From: Nocardia sp. BMG111209
GTDB lineage: Bacteria > Actinomycetota > Actinomycetes > Mycobacteriales > Mycobacteriaceae
Length of the DNA stretch: 64,000 nt
Assembly (NCBI RefSeq): GCF_000381925.1
Contig: NZ_KB907307.1
Coordinates: 4,402,001 to 4,466,000, forward strand
Direction of reading: 5' to 3'
A program made the position numbers and the translations under genes. Numbering within the stretch: position 1 is the first letter of the stretch; the number at the start of each line of letters is the position of its first letter. The notes under the pieces are model-generated. The model saw only the letters and a list, made by a program, of their open reading frames with translations. It had not been told where the DNA came from and searched no databases. Shown piece by piece: positions 26,344 to 35,760 of the stretch.

Positions 26344-28113
26344 GTGGGGACCGTACCAAGTTCGGACTGGATGAGCGCATTTCGAGCGATGCGTGACGAG
26401 CACGGGTTGACTGATGACGCGATCGGCGTCTACGCGCTCAGTCTCCAGTTCGGACTGGACGACGTTCGATCTGTGGCTACAGAGGCGATTACCGGCGGGG
26501 GAGATGACAAAAAGTGCGATGTACTTTACGTTGACAAGGACTTGCAGGTAGCTGTTATTGCGCAGTGTTATGTCTCTTCCAAAGGCAAGACGAGCGCACC
26601 GTCGAATAAGGCGTCGGACCTCAATACTGCATTGACATGGCTTCTCTCCGAAGATATTGAACGCCTACCCGAGGCGCTCAAGGGCCGAGCGGATGAATTG
26701 CGGTCGGCCGTAATAGCTGGCGATATCCGTAAGTTCTACATCTGGTATGTTCACAACCTACCTCACTCGACCAATGTCCAGAACGAGCTTCGCGCAGTCG
26801 AGAGGACCGCGAAAGCTCTCCTGGGCAATCTCGATCCCAGCCCCGAGATAAACATCTTCGCCGAGGAAGTCGGTTCAAACGCCTTTGAGCGCCTGTATGC
26901 GCAGGCCGAGCGGACGATCATCGTGACTGATGAATTTGAACTTGCGGTCCCCGGGACCGTTGAAGTCGTAGAGGAGGATTGGAGCTCGCTCGTGACCACG
27001 GTTCCCGGGAGTTGGCTGCACACGATATTCTCCACATATCAGACGGACCTTTTCTCGGCCAATCTGCGCGGGTATCTCGGCTCGCGAGAGAGTGACTCCA
27101 ACATCAACAACGGAATAAAGAAGACTGCCCTGGAGCAGCCTCAGAACTTTTACGTCTTCAACAACGGAATTACAGCGTTGGTCCTTGACTACAGCTTGCG
27201 ACGCAAGGCTCGGGGCCATCAAAAATTGACCATCACGGGAATTTCCATCGTCAACGGGGCTCAGACAACGGGATCGATCGGCAGCCTTGAGGAATCCCCC
27301 GGCGAGGACTTACAAGTGCCGATACGGTTTGTAAAAGCATCGAAGGACTCGATTGTCGGAAGTGTTGTCCGGTTTAATAACTCACAGAACCGCATCCAAG
27401 CAGCAGATTTCAGAAGTACCGATCAAATTCAGCAGCGACTTCGAAACGAGTTTGCCAATATCCCCGGTGCCGAATACGAGGGTGGTCGCCGAGGTGGTGC
27501 CAGCGATGCTATCAAACGCAGCCGCTTCACCGTCCCATCGTATACCGTTGGACAATCCCTGTCGGCATTTCACGGCGACCCGGTGACAGCCTACGACAAG
27601 AAGTCCGACATCTGGACCAACGAGAGTACATACCGGGCAATTTTCACCGACCGAACCACAGCTCGACACATAGTATTCTGTTACAGCCTCCTTAGCGCGA
27701 TTAACGATAGGCAGATCGCTCTTACCGCGAGGCAACGGCAGGATTCAGCGCTTCTAACCGAAGAGGACCTTAACGCGCTGATCTTCCTAAACAAAAAAGG
27801 TGCCAACTACCTACTTGTCTATGTAATATCGCAATGCATAGAAGCGATCATTGGGCAGCCGATTCCAAACCGCTTCGATCTTGAATTCAAGGATAATCTC
27901 AGCCCGGCCGTCGCAAGCGAGCTATGGGTTCCGATAATAGAAATGATCCTCGCTTTGTCGGCCCAACTATCCGATGCATTCTCCAAAAATAGAATCTCAA
28001 ACGAGAGTGTCGCCAGGGCAGTGCCGAAGTTTGTTGGCGTCCTAAATTCACTGAAAACACTGTATCGAGGCACGTTCGAAAGCTTCGCAGGGAACGTAAG
28101 CATTCGGAAATAG
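26344..28113 (+). CDS. AIPR-family phage-resistance protein
   Basis: This 589-aa protein starts at GTG 26344 with GAGAGGGA about 9 bp upstream. The AIPR (abortive infection phage resistance) core has FYVFNNGITALVLDY at about residue 270, then the strand pair ITGISIVNGAQTTGSI and VRFNNSQNRIQAADFRSTDQ. The N-terminus (GGGDDKKCDVLYVD and VAVIAQCYVS) resembles a PD-(D/E)xK nuclease core with the QxK position changed to QCY. It stands alone with no partner methylase, and codon use is visibly less GC-rich than in the flanking genes, which suggests transfer. AIPR proteins are linked to abortive infection; the mechanism is unknown. Confidence 0.85.
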   Translation: MGTVPSSDWMSAFRAMRDEHGLTDDAIGVYALSLQFGLDDVRSVATEAITGGGDDKKCDVLYVDKDLQVAVIAQCYVSSKGKTSAPSNKASDLNTALTWLLSEDIERLPEALKGRADELRSAVIAGDIRKFYIWYVHNLPHSTNVQNELRAVERTAKALLGNLDPSPEINIFAEEVGSNAFERLYAQAERTIIVTDEFELAVPGTVEVVEEDWSSLVTTVPGSWLHTIFSTYQTDLFSANLRGYLGSRESDSNINNGIKKTALEQPQNFYVFNNGITALVLDYSLRRKARGHQKLTITGISIVNGAQTTGSIGSLEESPGEDLQVPIRFVKASKDSIVGSVVRFNNSQNRIQAADFRSTDQIQQRLRNEFANIPGAEYEGGRRGGASDAIKRSRFTVPSYTVGQSLSAFHGDPVTAYDKKSDIWTNESTYRAIFTDRTTARHIVFCYSLLSAINDRQIALTARQRQDSALLTEEDLNALIFLNKKGANYLLVYVISQCIEAIIGQPIPNRFDLEFKDNLSPAVASELWVPIIEMILALSAQLSDAFSKNRISNESVARAVPKFVGVLNSLKTLYRGTFESFAGNVSIRK

Positions 28114-28584
28114 GGCGGTATCTACTCCCGGACCCGAGGGGAATACTCGGGTCGATATTCCAATAATCTCCGCAGTCGGATATGCACAGCCGGGACACAT
28201 CTCCCGGAACGGGAGACAAACATAGTCAATGTCCCATGAACAAGTATATGTCCTGCTTCCGACTGTTGCGTTCGATCAACCGGACCTAATCATCCGGTGG
28301 CATGCAACGAAGAATGATCGGTGGATGACAGGTGTTCAGGTGCCCACAGCTGGGTCCGCCGACCTGCTGTCCAGGCCATAGGAGATCCGAGTGCGGGCTC
28401 GAGCGACGAACCGATCAAAGCGCTCAGACGCGTGCCACCGTTCGAGCTCGGTTGACAACTCACGCGGGCAGCCGGACCGCATGGGTCCGTCTGCCCGTTT
28501 CCGTTGCACTACTGGATATTCCGCCGGAAGGACAATGCCGGGACGGCCGTGTCCCGACCATCCCGGCATGCCGACCGTGCGGAA
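28114..28584. other. Intergenic stretch after the AIPR gene
   Basis: Apart from the two hairpins I find no gene. The first half has the same lower-GC composition as the AIPR gene, so the foreign segment may extend to about 28340. Confidence 0.4.
28131..28153 (+). terminator. Hairpin after the AIPR gene
   Basis: Perfect 8-bp arms GACCCGAG and CTCGGGTC with a 7-nt loop lie 18 bp after the stop. A second small hairpin (TCTCCCG-GAA-CGGGAGA, 28200-28216) follows. Together they are a plausible terminator region. Confidence 0.6.
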
Positions 28585-29628
28585 TTACGCCAGCCGCAAC
28601 GCGACCCGGATCGAATCGCGACCGGTTGCCTTGCGGGTCAATAATTCGAAGGCCTGCTCGAATTCCTCGAGCGCGAAGCTGTCGCCGAGCATGGCCGCGG
28701 TGGGGATCTTGTCGTCGTTGATGAGTTCGGCGGCGGTCTTGGTGTCCAGGCCCGCGCCGGGATGCAGGGTGATGCGGCGGGTGGGTATCCAGTCGCTGTG
28801 GAAGCCCTCCAGCGGACGGTCTTTCATACCGGCGATGACGACGTGGCCGCCTTTGCGGACCAGGTCCATCGCGAGGTTGACCGTCACGGGATTGCCTGCG
28901 GCGGCGTCGATGACGACGTCGGCCATCTTCCCGCCGGTCAGTTCGCGGATCCGGTCGAGGGGGTCTTCGGCGGAGACGTCGATGGTGGCGTCGGCGCCGA
29001 TGGCGCGGGCGTTGCGGAGCCGGAATTCGTCTGCGGCAGTGCCGGTCACGATGATCCGAGAAGCGCCGGCGGCTCTGGCGGCCACGATCGTGGCCATACC
29101 CATGTGGCCGGGGCCTTCGATCACGACGATGTCGTCCTGCTGCACCGGCGCCACCCAGGTGACCGCGCACGAGAGCGGCTCGAACACGGTCAGCTCATCG
29201 GCGGGCCGGTCGGTGCGCAGCGGGTAGACCCGGGAACCGGGCAACAGTTCGAGGTATTCGGCGAATCCGCCGTACAGGCCGGAGCCTTCGTCGACGGCGA
29301 AGTCGTGGCCGTAGATGCGGTATCCGTCCGCGGTGACGACCAATTCGCACACGGCGACCCGATCACCTTCGGAGACACCCCATTCGCGTTCGGCGGCCGC
29401 GCTGATCCGGTGGATGCGGCCGACGATCTCGTGGCCGGCGATCGACGGGAACGCGCCACCCCAGGAGGTGTGGACGTGGCCGCGGAAGTGGTCGATGTCG
29501 CTGTGGCACAGTCCGGTTGCCTCGACGCGCAGGACCGCGCCGCCGGGTTGCGGGTCGGGAACCTTCAGTTCGCGCAGTTCCCAGGTCTCGTCGCCGCGGA
29601 AGACGATCGCCCGGCTGGTCGTGGTCAC
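28585..29628 (-). CDS. Zinc-dependent alcohol dehydrogenase (MDR family)
   Basis: This 347-aa medium-chain dehydrogenase has the zinc/substrate segment GLCHSDIDHF and GHEIVGRI. The nucleotide-binding motif is VVIEGPGHMGMATIVAARAA (the usual GxGxxG appears as GPGHMG), followed by an NAD-type loop. The structural zinc lobe with four cysteines is reduced here (region 95-125, VCELVVTADGYRIYGHDF), so the structural zinc may be absent. It is the last gene of the sulfotransferase operon; its start overlaps the upstream gene's stop by four bases. It probably oxidises an alcohol or polyol intermediate of the cluster's substrate. Confidence 0.88.
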   Translation of the reverse strand: MTTTSRAIVFRGDETWELRELKVPDPQPGGAVLRVEATGLCHSDIDHFRGHVHTSWGGAFPSIAGHEIVGRIHRISAAAEREWGVSEGDRVAVCELVVTADGYRIYGHDFAVDEGSGLYGGFAEYLELLPGSRVYPLRTDRPADELTVFEPLSCAVTWVAPVQQDDIVVIEGPGHMGMATIVAARAAGASRIIVTGTAADEFRLRNARAIGADATIDVSAEDPLDRIRELTGGKMADVVIDAAAGNPVTVNLAMDLVRKGGHVVIAGMKDRPLEGFHSDWIPTRRITLHPGAGLDTKTAAELINDDKIPTAAMLGDSFALEEFEQAFELLTRKATGRDSIRVALRLA

Positions 29629-30422
29629 AGGACCTCCTCGAGGAGTGCGGTGGCGCGGTCGACCGCGCGGCGGGTGGTGGCGGCGTAGCCCTCGGCCTCG
29701 ACTCCCGGGCCGAGTACCTCCAGTTCGAAGACGCCGGTGTAGCCGCTGTCCAGCGCGGCACGGACGAAGCCGGCGATATCGAGGTCACCGTCACCGGGGA
29801 CCACGCGGTCGCCGGGTGGCGGGGGCGGGTCGGTGCGTACGTCACAGATCTGCACCACCGCGATCCGGGATCCGGCGCGGCGCACGGTGGCCTCGTAATC
29901 CGTTTCGCCCCAGCAGTTTCCGATGTCGGCGATCAGGCCGAGCCCGGTCCGGTCGGCCACCTCGATACCCTCGGCGAGGGTGTGGAAGTAGGACCGATCC
30001 GGGCGCAGGGTCGGCTCGATCGCCAACCGGACGCCGCGGGATTCGGCGTAGCCGATACAGGGCGCGACCGCTTCGGCCAGGGCCTCGGTGAGCTCGTCGA
30101 ACGAGCGGCCGTCGGCGGCGCCCGGGGTGAAGTACGGGGAACCGCCGGTGCGGGCAGCGAGATCGGTGACGCCGTTCAACTCTGCACGGACGGCATCCCA
30201 GGTGTCGGGGGCCGACAGGTCGAAACCGCGGGTGATCACCGTGGTCGCCGGGATTCCGCGGTCCGCGAGGGCGGCCACCGCGGCGTCGCGGCCGTAGTCG
30301 TCGGCCTTGTTGATCAGCAGGCCCACCTTGGCGAGGCCGAGCGCGTCGATCAGCTCCAGGTTCTGCCCGAAAGACCAGGAGTAGGTACACATCTGGCTCA
30401 CCGAAAGCCTGGGATGGGTCAT
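29625..30422 (-). CDS. Sugar phosphate isomerase/epimerase-like TIM-barrel protein
   Basis: This 265-aa protein of the xylose-isomerase-like AP_endonuc_2 group has the barrel ligands RLAIEPTL (Glu), GLIADIGNCW (Asp), VQICDVRTD and VFELEVLGPG (terminal Glu), which bind a divalent metal. Such enzymes isomerise or epimerise sugars and inositols or act in related hydrolytic steps. It overlaps genes on both sides by four bases, so it is co-expressed with the alkylsulfatase-like protein and the alcohol dehydrogenase. Confidence 0.85.
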   Translation of the reverse strand: MTHPRLSVSQMCTYSWSFGQNLELIDALGLAKVGLLINKADDYGRDAAVAALADRGIPATTVITRGFDLSAPDTWDAVRAELNGVTDLAARTGGSPYFTPGAADGRSFDELTEALAEAVAPCIGYAESRGVRLAIEPTLRPDRSYFHTLAEGIEVADRTGLGLIADIGNCWGETDYEATVRRAGSRIAVVQICDVRTDPPPPPGDRVVPGDGDLDIAGFVRAALDSGYTGVFELEVLGPGVEAEGYAATTRRAVDRATALLEEVL

Positions 30423-31654
30423 GCGGGATGTCCTTCCAACCGCGCCTCGATGTCGCGGATCTGCGCCTCCAGCCAGCGCACCTCGCTGAAGTTCTCCCGG
30501 CCGCTGCGCTCCAGGAGTTGCTGGTGCGCAAGCAGTTTCGCCTGAAGTGCCCGCCGGTCGCCGGGGTCGCGGACCAGCGCGATCGAGACGAAGTGCAGCG
30601 CGTGGACCGGCCGGTCCGCCGCCAGGTGTGCCTCGGCTCGGTCCAGCAGTGTCGCGGTGTCGATCAGGTCGGCGATCTCACCCGAGATCGCTTCGGGTGG
30701 AACGTCGTACAGCTCGGTGGTGTTCTCGTAGCGGAACCAGCCGGCGTGTTCCTCCCAGATGGCCCGCACGATCCACGGCACCTTGCCGTGCCCCTGGGGA
30801 ATGTTCAGTTCCGGCGGCAGGGTGATGCTGCCCATCAGCGTCCACAGGTCGGTGCCCGCGTTCATCCCGGCGATGGTCTGCTCGCGCAGATATTCGGTGG
30901 CATCACGGATCTCGGTGAACCGCCGGCGGATCTCCGCGGCGCCACGCACCGGTTCGCCGTGGCCGGTGATCAGCACCTCCGGTTCCAGCGCGATCACCCG
31001 GTCCACGGACGCGAGGAACGATCGGGCGCTGCGGATCTTGTCGCCGCGGATGGTGTACAGATTGGGCACATGGCCGAACAGCGGGCCGGTCATGTTGCCG
31101 GTGAACACGATTCGGTCGTCCGGCAGCCACACCACCAGAGAATCGGTGGTCTCGCCGCCGGGGGTGGAGTACAGCTCGAAGCGCCGGCCGCCGAGGGTGA
31201 AGGCGTGACTGTCCAGGAAGGTGGTGGTCAGGACCGGTTCCGGCGGTTGGTGGGTGGGGTCCACGCGGGTGACGTCGCGGTTCCACAGCTGCCGGGAGCG
31301 GCGGGCGAAGAACGGCTGCAGCCGCCGGAAGTACTCCCGTACATCGGTGTGGTTCGCGTGCGCGATCGTCTCCACCCCGGGGCCGGTCAGTTGCGACCAG
31401 CCACCCACATGGTCGGGATGCCCCTGGGTGAAAATGATTACCCGCCAAGGGTTCTCGCTCACCTCGGCGAAGCGTTCCCGGATCTGGTCGGCCTCGTTGT
31501 ACATGCCGGTGTTGATCAGCACATCGCCGTCGGGTGTGGTGACCAGATAACTGTTGGAGATACCCCGGGAGGCGAAGATGCCGTCCCCGAGCGGGATCGC
31601 GGCCTGCGATCCCTCCCCCTCCTTGACGATGAGCGCATTGAGTGGCTGTTTCAT
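30419..31654 (-). CDS. Alkylsulfatase-like metallo-beta-lactamase-fold hydrolase
   Basis: This 411-aa protein carries an N-terminal MBL domain (GISNSYLVTTPDGDVLINTG; metal motif IIFTQGHPDHVGG) and further ligands TIAHANHTDV and LITGHGEPV. A C-terminal helical region (about 255-400) resembles the dimerisation/SCP2-type parts of SdsA1/BDS1 alkylsulfatases. The first His of the usual THxHxDH is Gln here, so metal site 1 may be atypical. Beside a sulfotransferase and PAPS synthesis genes, sulfate-ester hydrolysis is a reasonable inference, but a related hydrolase of another ester is possible. Confidence 0.78.
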   Translation of the reverse strand: MKQPLNALIVKEGEGSQAAIPLGDGIFASRGISNSYLVTTPDGDVLINTGMYNEADQIRERFAEVSENPWRVIIFTQGHPDHVGGWSQLTGPGVETIAHANHTDVREYFRRLQPFFARRSRQLWNRDVTRVDPTHQPPEPVLTTTFLDSHAFTLGGRRFELYSTPGGETTDSLVVWLPDDRIVFTGNMTGPLFGHVPNLYTIRGDKIRSARSFLASVDRVIALEPEVLITGHGEPVRGAAEIRRRFTEIRDATEYLREQTIAGMNAGTDLWTLMGSITLPPELNIPQGHGKVPWIVRAIWEEHAGWFRYENTTELYDVPPEAISGEIADLIDTATLLDRAEAHLAADRPVHALHFVSIALVRDPGDRRALQAKLLAHQQLLERSGRENFSEVRWLEAQIRDIEARLEGHPA

Positions 31655-32922
31655 CGCTGCCCCTTCCCGGTTTCCGATCGGATGCCGAATTCGTCGGTGT
31701 AGAAGGCGAATCGGTCCCGCAGTTGATCTGCGTTCAGGCCGAAGTCACCTTCCAGGTCGTAGACGACTCGGCCGTTGCGGCCGCGCGGATGATCCGCGAG
31801 ATACCTGTGCAGGTCGGCGCGGCACTCGTCGGTGACGTCCAGTCCGGCCTGTTCGAGAACGGTTGTGGCGGTGCCGACATCGTCGCGGACGACGTCGTCG
31901 AACATCACCTCGACGAGCTGCCCCGCGGGCACCCATGCCCGGTCGCGCAGATATCTGCGCAGCATGGTCTCGATGCGGCGCACCCAGTATTCGACGTGGG
32001 CGTCGATATCCGGGGTCTTCTGGCTGCTCTTCAAGGCCAGTCCGCGCATCGTGAGCAGCGATTGCAACGTCGCCACCGGATCGCGGTGGATCATCACTAC
32101 GGTCGCATCGGGATAGGCGGCCAGCAGCGGGCCGAGCTGTTCGGCATGCTGATTGGACTTCACCATCCAGCGTTGCTCGCCCGGGAACTGCCAGGCGATG
32201 GCCTGCAACACCTTTCGCATGTACAGGTAGTGCGGGGTCTGATCGTGCCCGAGATAGTGGTCCCGGAAGCCGGGCACGTCGGCCATCCACTCCCACTGGT
32301 AACTGGCGAAATCCGGGATCTGCAGCTCGTTCTCACCGCAGCCGTGATCCGGCGAATGTTCGTGCATCGCGGCGAGGATCTCGTTGCCGCCGGAGATCCG
32401 CTCCCAATGCCGCTGCGACGCCGACCAGCGCGGATCCACCCCGTCGGGACCGGCCACCGCGCCCGGTTGCGGAGCGGGCTGGGCCGCCAGGAATACCGGC
32501 AGGTGCCGCAGCCGGCGGTCGGCGGCGAGCAGGTTCTCCAGATGCGTACTGCCGGAACGGGGTAACGCGACCACATCGATCGGGCGGCGTACCGGGACGT
32601 CCAGGCACTGCGGATTCTCATGCCAATAGTGCTGGATCCGAAGACGATTCGCGGCGGCCTTGACACAGCGGTCGACGAATCCGGCCTTGTTCGCCTGCCA
32701 CACGTTGGCGTCCGCGGCGACCTCGGCCAGCAGCAGGCCGAGCCGTTCGGTGAAGTCCATCGCGCCGAAGTCGTCCAGCCCGGTCTGCGAGCGAGCGGCC
32801 GTCAGCACATACTCGACGCTCAGATCGACCGTCCGGGCTTCGGCGGCCTCCAGCGCGGCCCGCTCCTCGGCGGTGCGGGTGTCGCGGCGCATCCCCTCGA
32901 CGCGCAGAACCTTCACGGCCAT
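31651..32922 (-). CDS. PAPS-dependent sulfotransferase (Stf type)
   Basis: This 423-aa sulfotransferase of the actinobacterial Sulfotransfer_3 group transfers sulfate from PAPS. The 5'-phosphosulfate loop is VALPRSGSTHLENLL (residues 118-132), and the 3'-phosphate-binding stretch is VVMIHRDPVATLQSLLTM (about 275-290). A candidate catalytic His lies in the helix with YLYMRKVLQAIAWQ or SNQHAEQL. The stop overlaps the alkylsulfatase start (ATGA) and the gene follows the SDR directly. The acceptor is unknown; mycobacterial relatives act on lipids, sugars and menaquinone-type molecules. PAPS can be supplied by the nearby cysD-cysNC. Confidence 0.9.
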   Translation of the reverse strand: MAVKVLRVEGMRRDTRTAEERAALEAAEARTVDLSVEYVLTAARSQTGLDDFGAMDFTERLGLLLAEVAADANVWQANKAGFVDRCVKAAANRLRIQHYWHENPQCLDVPVRRPIDVVALPRSGSTHLENLLAADRRLRHLPVFLAAQPAPQPGAVAGPDGVDPRWSASQRHWERISGGNEILAAMHEHSPDHGCGENELQIPDFASYQWEWMADVPGFRDHYLGHDQTPHYLYMRKVLQAIAWQFPGEQRWMVKSNQHAEQLGPLLAAYPDATVVMIHRDPVATLQSLLTMRGLALKSSQKTPDIDAHVEYWVRRIETMLRRYLRDRAWVPAGQLVEVMFDDVVRDDVGTATTVLEQAGLDVTDECRADLHRYLADHPRGRNGRVVYDLEGDFGLNADQLRDRFAFYTDEFGIRSETGKGQR

Positions 32923-33731
32923 TGCGGCAACCCCAGAATGTCGCTCTTACCCGCGTTGGCCATCCAGCCACCGTCGATGACCACCAGGTCGCCGGTGTGG
33001 AAGCGGGACAACGAGCTCATGAAATAGACGGCGATGCCCTCGAAATCCTCCGCCAGACCCATCCGGCCGGACGGGTTGTACCGGCGGACCCGTTCCACGA
33101 CGGGATGATCGTCGGGCATGCTCACCGTCTCGCTGACGGTGTGACCGGGACAGACCACGTTGGAGCGGATGCCGTAGCGGCCGGCCTCCACCGCGATGCC
33201 GCGCGACATCGCCACCATCGCGCCCTTCGCCGCGTTGTAGTGCTGCATCCCCGGGCTGCCGGTCAGCGCCGACAGGCTGGCACAGAACAGCAGCGAGCCG
33301 CCGGAGGTGTCACCGGCGTCCCATTGCCGCTTCATCTGCCGCGCGCCCTCCCGCACGGCCAGATAGGCGCCGTGCTGGTTGACCGCCAGCAGCCCGTGCC
33401 AGGCCTCGCTGGTCATATCGAGGAAGCTGCGCTCGTGGCTCATCAATCCGGCGTTGGCGATGACTCCGTCGACCCGGCCGAACTCCTCGGCCGCCTCGCG
33501 CATCGCCTCGACCACCCGGGCCTCGTCACCGACGTCGACCTGCTGGGCCAGCACACGGCCGCCGAACGAGGCGAGCTCCCGCACCGCCTGCTCGTTCTTC
33601 TCCGGCCGGCGGCCCCAGACGACGACGTCACCACCGGCGCGGGCGATGCCGCGGGCCATCGCGAACCCGATTCCTGCGTTTCCACCGCTGACGACTACCA
33701 CGCGGCCTGTTAGATCGAACACAACTAACAT
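32913..33731 (-). CDS. SDR oxidoreductase, first gene of the sulfotransferase operon
   Basis: This is a 272-aa classical SDR. The cofactor motif is VVVVSGGNAGIGFAMARGIA, the next motif is VIANAGLMSHE (NAG), and the catalytic Ser and YNAAKGAMVAMSRGIAVEAG (YxxxK) are intact. ATG 33731 gives MLVVFDLTGR; GTG 33722 is an alternative. The longer open frame to 34721 is the antisense of the IclR gene and is not real. The stop overlaps the sulfotransferase start by 10 bp. The operator-like inverted repeat at 33735-33754 lies directly in front of the start. Confidence 0.9.
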   Translation of the reverse strand: MLVVFDLTGRVVVVSGGNAGIGFAMARGIARAGGDVVVWGRRPEKNEQAVRELASFGGRVLAQQVDVGDEARVVEAMREAAEEFGRVDGVIANAGLMSHERSFLDMTSEAWHGLLAVNQHGAYLAVREGARQMKRQWDAGDTSGGSLLFCASLSALTGSPGMQHYNAAKGAMVAMSRGIAVEAGRYGIRSNVVCPGHTVSETVSMPDDHPVVERVRRYNPSGRMGLAEDFEGIAVYFMSSLSRFHTGDLVVIDGGWMANAGKSDILGLPQWP

Positions 33732-33734
33732 TGG

Positions 33735-33754
33735 TATAGCAAAATTGGATTTGC
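33735..33754. promoter_or_regulatory. Putative IclR operator in the SDR/iclR divergent promoter
   Basis: TATAGCAAAA at 33735 is the reverse complement of TTTTGCTATA found in front of cysD (34804). Its inner part is an inverted repeat GCAAA-N6-TTTGC (33739-33754), also seen at 39971-39999. It sits at the start of the minus-strand SDR operon and about 45 bp before the IclR gene. Confidence 0.6.
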
Positions 33755-33797
33755 AGTCAAGTGGTCGGACTCTACCGACATCGTTTACCGTGGGCAG

Positions 33798-34697
33798 ATG
33801 GCCCGGCCCGCACCCGCGTCCACTCGCGCAGCGCACATCATCTCGTTCCTGACCGCGCACCCGTCGCGAGGCTTCACCATCAGCGAGCTGGTGACGCACC
33901 TGGACATGAACATCGCCTCCGCGCACGCCACCCTGGCGGTGCTGTGCGATTGCGGGTTCCTCGTCCGCGATCCGGTGCATCGCACGTACATCCTGGGCCC
34001 GGCGCTGGCCGTCACCGGATTCGCTGCGACGCAACAGCATCCGTCCATCGTCGCCGCGATCGAACAGGCCGACGCGCTCGCCGCCGAACTGGATATGGAG
34101 GTCGGCGTCAGCGCCGTGGCCGGCACGGATGTCATCCTGCTGGCCCGCCGCGGCCCCGAGCCGCCGCATCCGACCATCGGCTACCCCGGCGACCGCGCGC
34201 CGCTGATGGCGCCGCTGGGCGCGATCTTCGTGGCCTGGGCCGAGGACAAGGAGGTCGACGCCTGGCTGGAACGCGGCGCCGCCACCGATCAACTGGCCCA
34301 CTTCTACCGCGAGATGCTGGCGCAGATGCGCGGCAGCGGATTCAGCGTGCCGATGGAACCGATCGCCGCCGCGTCGGTCGTCGCCGCCTTCACCCGATTG
34401 CGCAACACCCCGACCGACGAGGACGCCGAGCACGGCCTGGCGGACGCCCTGCAGCGCACCAGCGAGATCCTCATCTCGATCTCGGATCTTCCTCCGGCCG
34501 AGGAGATCTCGTTCCGGACCGTCGCCGCCCCGATCTTCGATCCGATCGGCCGGGTGCTGCTGGCGATGAGCATCAGCGGGCCGGATCACCCGGTGCGCGT
34601 CGATCGCGTCCGGGAACTCGGCCGGCGCCTGACCCAGGCGACGGCCATCGCCACCCATCGCACCCACGGCCGCCCGCCGGCCCGCCTCGGCCACTGA
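33798..34697 (+). CDS. IclR-family transcription regulator
   Basis: This 299-aa protein has an N-terminal winged helix (AAHIISFLTAHPSRGFTISE, LDMNIASAHATLAVLCDCGF, VHRTYILGPALAVTG). A C-terminal effector-binding GAF-like domain follows (SAVAGTDVILLARRG, YPGDRAPLMAPLGAIFVAWA, ending LLAMSISGPDHPVR). It is divergent from the SDR-sulfotransferase operon and upstream of cysD. Similar inverted repeats at 33735, 34804 and 39971 suggest that it controls all three units. The effector is unknown, presumably a cluster substrate. Confidence 0.9.
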   Translation: MARPAPASTRAAHIISFLTAHPSRGFTISELVTHLDMNIASAHATLAVLCDCGFLVRDPVHRTYILGPALAVTGFAATQQHPSIVAAIEQADALAAELDMEVGVSAVAGTDVILLARRGPEPPHPTIGYPGDRAPLMAPLGAIFVAWAEDKEVDAWLERGAATDQLAHFYREMLAQMRGSGFSVPMEPIAAASVVAAFTRLRNTPTDEDAEHGLADALQRTSEILISISDLPPAEEISFRTVAAPIFDPIGRVLLAMSISGPDHPVRVDRVRELGRRLTQATAIATHRTHGRPPARLGH

Positions 34698-34803
34698 GAT
34701 CACCGTGACGCGCCGCAGCACAGCGGCCTGACCGGCACCGACAGGTATTTCGGCGGCAGTCCGCCGGACTTCGGACCGGCGTCCTCTCTTGCGCCCGGCA
34801 GGG

Positions 34804-34839
34804 TTTTGCTATAACAATTTTTAGATAGTTATAGCGAAA
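34804..34839. promoter_or_regulatory. Putative IclR operator before cysD
   Basis: This is a long inverted repeat with arms TTTTGCTATAAC (34804-34815) and GTTATAGCGAAA (34828-34839), one mismatch in 12, separated by 12 A/T-rich bases. It ends about 18 bp before the cysD start and shares its half-site with the SDR/iclR promoter. It would overlap the core promoter. Confidence 0.7.
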
Positions 34840-34857
34840 TCATGGAGGATGAGGCCG

Positions 34858-35760
34858 GTGCGACACCTGACACATCTGGAGCGGCTGGAGGCGGAGAGCA
34901 TCCAGATCTTCCGCGAGGCCGTGGCCGAGAGTGAGCGGCCGGTGATGCTGTACTCGGTCGGCAAGGACAGCTCGGTGCTGCTGCACCTGGCGATGAAGGC
35001 GTTCCACCCGTCGCGGCTGCCGTTCCCGCTGCTGCACGTGGACACCACCTTCAAGTTCCGGGCCATGTACGAATTCCGGGACAAGTTCGTCGCCGACAAC
35101 GGGCTGGGCCTGATCGTGCATCGCAACCCGGAATGCGTTGCGCGGGGCATCAATCCGTTCGACCACGGGTCCGCGACCCATACCGACATGTGGAAGACCG
35201 AGGGGCTCAAGCAGGCCCTGGACCTGAACAGATTCGATCTCGCCTTCGGTGGCGCCCGCCGCGACGAGGAGAAGTCCCGGGCCAAGGAACGCGTCTTCTC
35301 GGTCCGGACCGCACAGCATCGGTGGGACCCGAAACAGCAACGGCCGGAACTGTGGCGGCTGTACAACGCACGGAAGGCTCCCGGGGAGAGCGTGCGGGTG
35401 TTCCCGTTGTCGAACTGGACCGAACTGGATATCTGGCAGTACATCTACCGCGAGCAGATCCCCATCGTGCCACTGTATTTCGCGGCGAAGCGCCCGGTGG
35501 TGCAGCGCGACGGCGCCTTGATCATGGTCGACGACCACCGGATGCCGCTGGCGCCCGGGGAGATTCCCGAGGACCGCAGCGTCCGGTTCCGCACTCTCGG
35601 CTGCTACCCGCTGACCGGGGCGATCGAGAGCACCGCGGCCACCCTGCCGCAGATCATCCAGGAAATGCTGCTCACCACCAGCTCCGAACGCCAGGGCCGG
35701 GTCATCGACCACGACTCCAGCGCGTCGATGGAGAAGAAGAAGCAGGAAGGCTACTTCTGA
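34858..35760 (+). CDS. cysD: Sulfate adenylyltransferase subunit 2
   Basis: This 300-aa PAPS-reductase-like ATP pyrophosphatase pairs with CysN to make APS from sulfate and ATP. The PP-loop is [20 protein letters not shown], and the family motifs [38 protein letters not shown] and [14 protein letters not shown] are present. I chose GTG 34858 because GGAGG (34844-34848) is at the right distance; ATG 34849 is too close to it. The TGA shares one base with the cysNC start. The promoter holds the 34804-34839 inverted repeat. Confidence 0.96.
   Translation: MRHLTHLERLEAESIQIFREAVAESERPVMLYSVGKDSSVLLHLAMKAFHPSRLPFPLLHVDTTFKFRAMYEFRDKFVADNGLGLIVHRNPECVARGINPFDHGSATHTDMWKTEGLKQALDLNRFDLAFGGARRDEEKSRAKERVFSVRTAQHRWDPKQQRPELWRLYNARKAPGESVRVFPLSNWTELDIWQYIYREQIPIVPLYFAAKRPVVQRDGALIMVDDHRMPLAPGEIPEDRSVRFRTLGCYPLTGAIESTAATLPQIIQEMLLTTSSERQGRVIDHDSSASMEKKKQEGYF

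Noticed and set aside
33732..34721. N-terminal extension of the SDR gene to 602 residues
   Set aside because: The extra part is antisense to the IclR gene; the Rossmann motif begins only 10 residues after ATG 33731.
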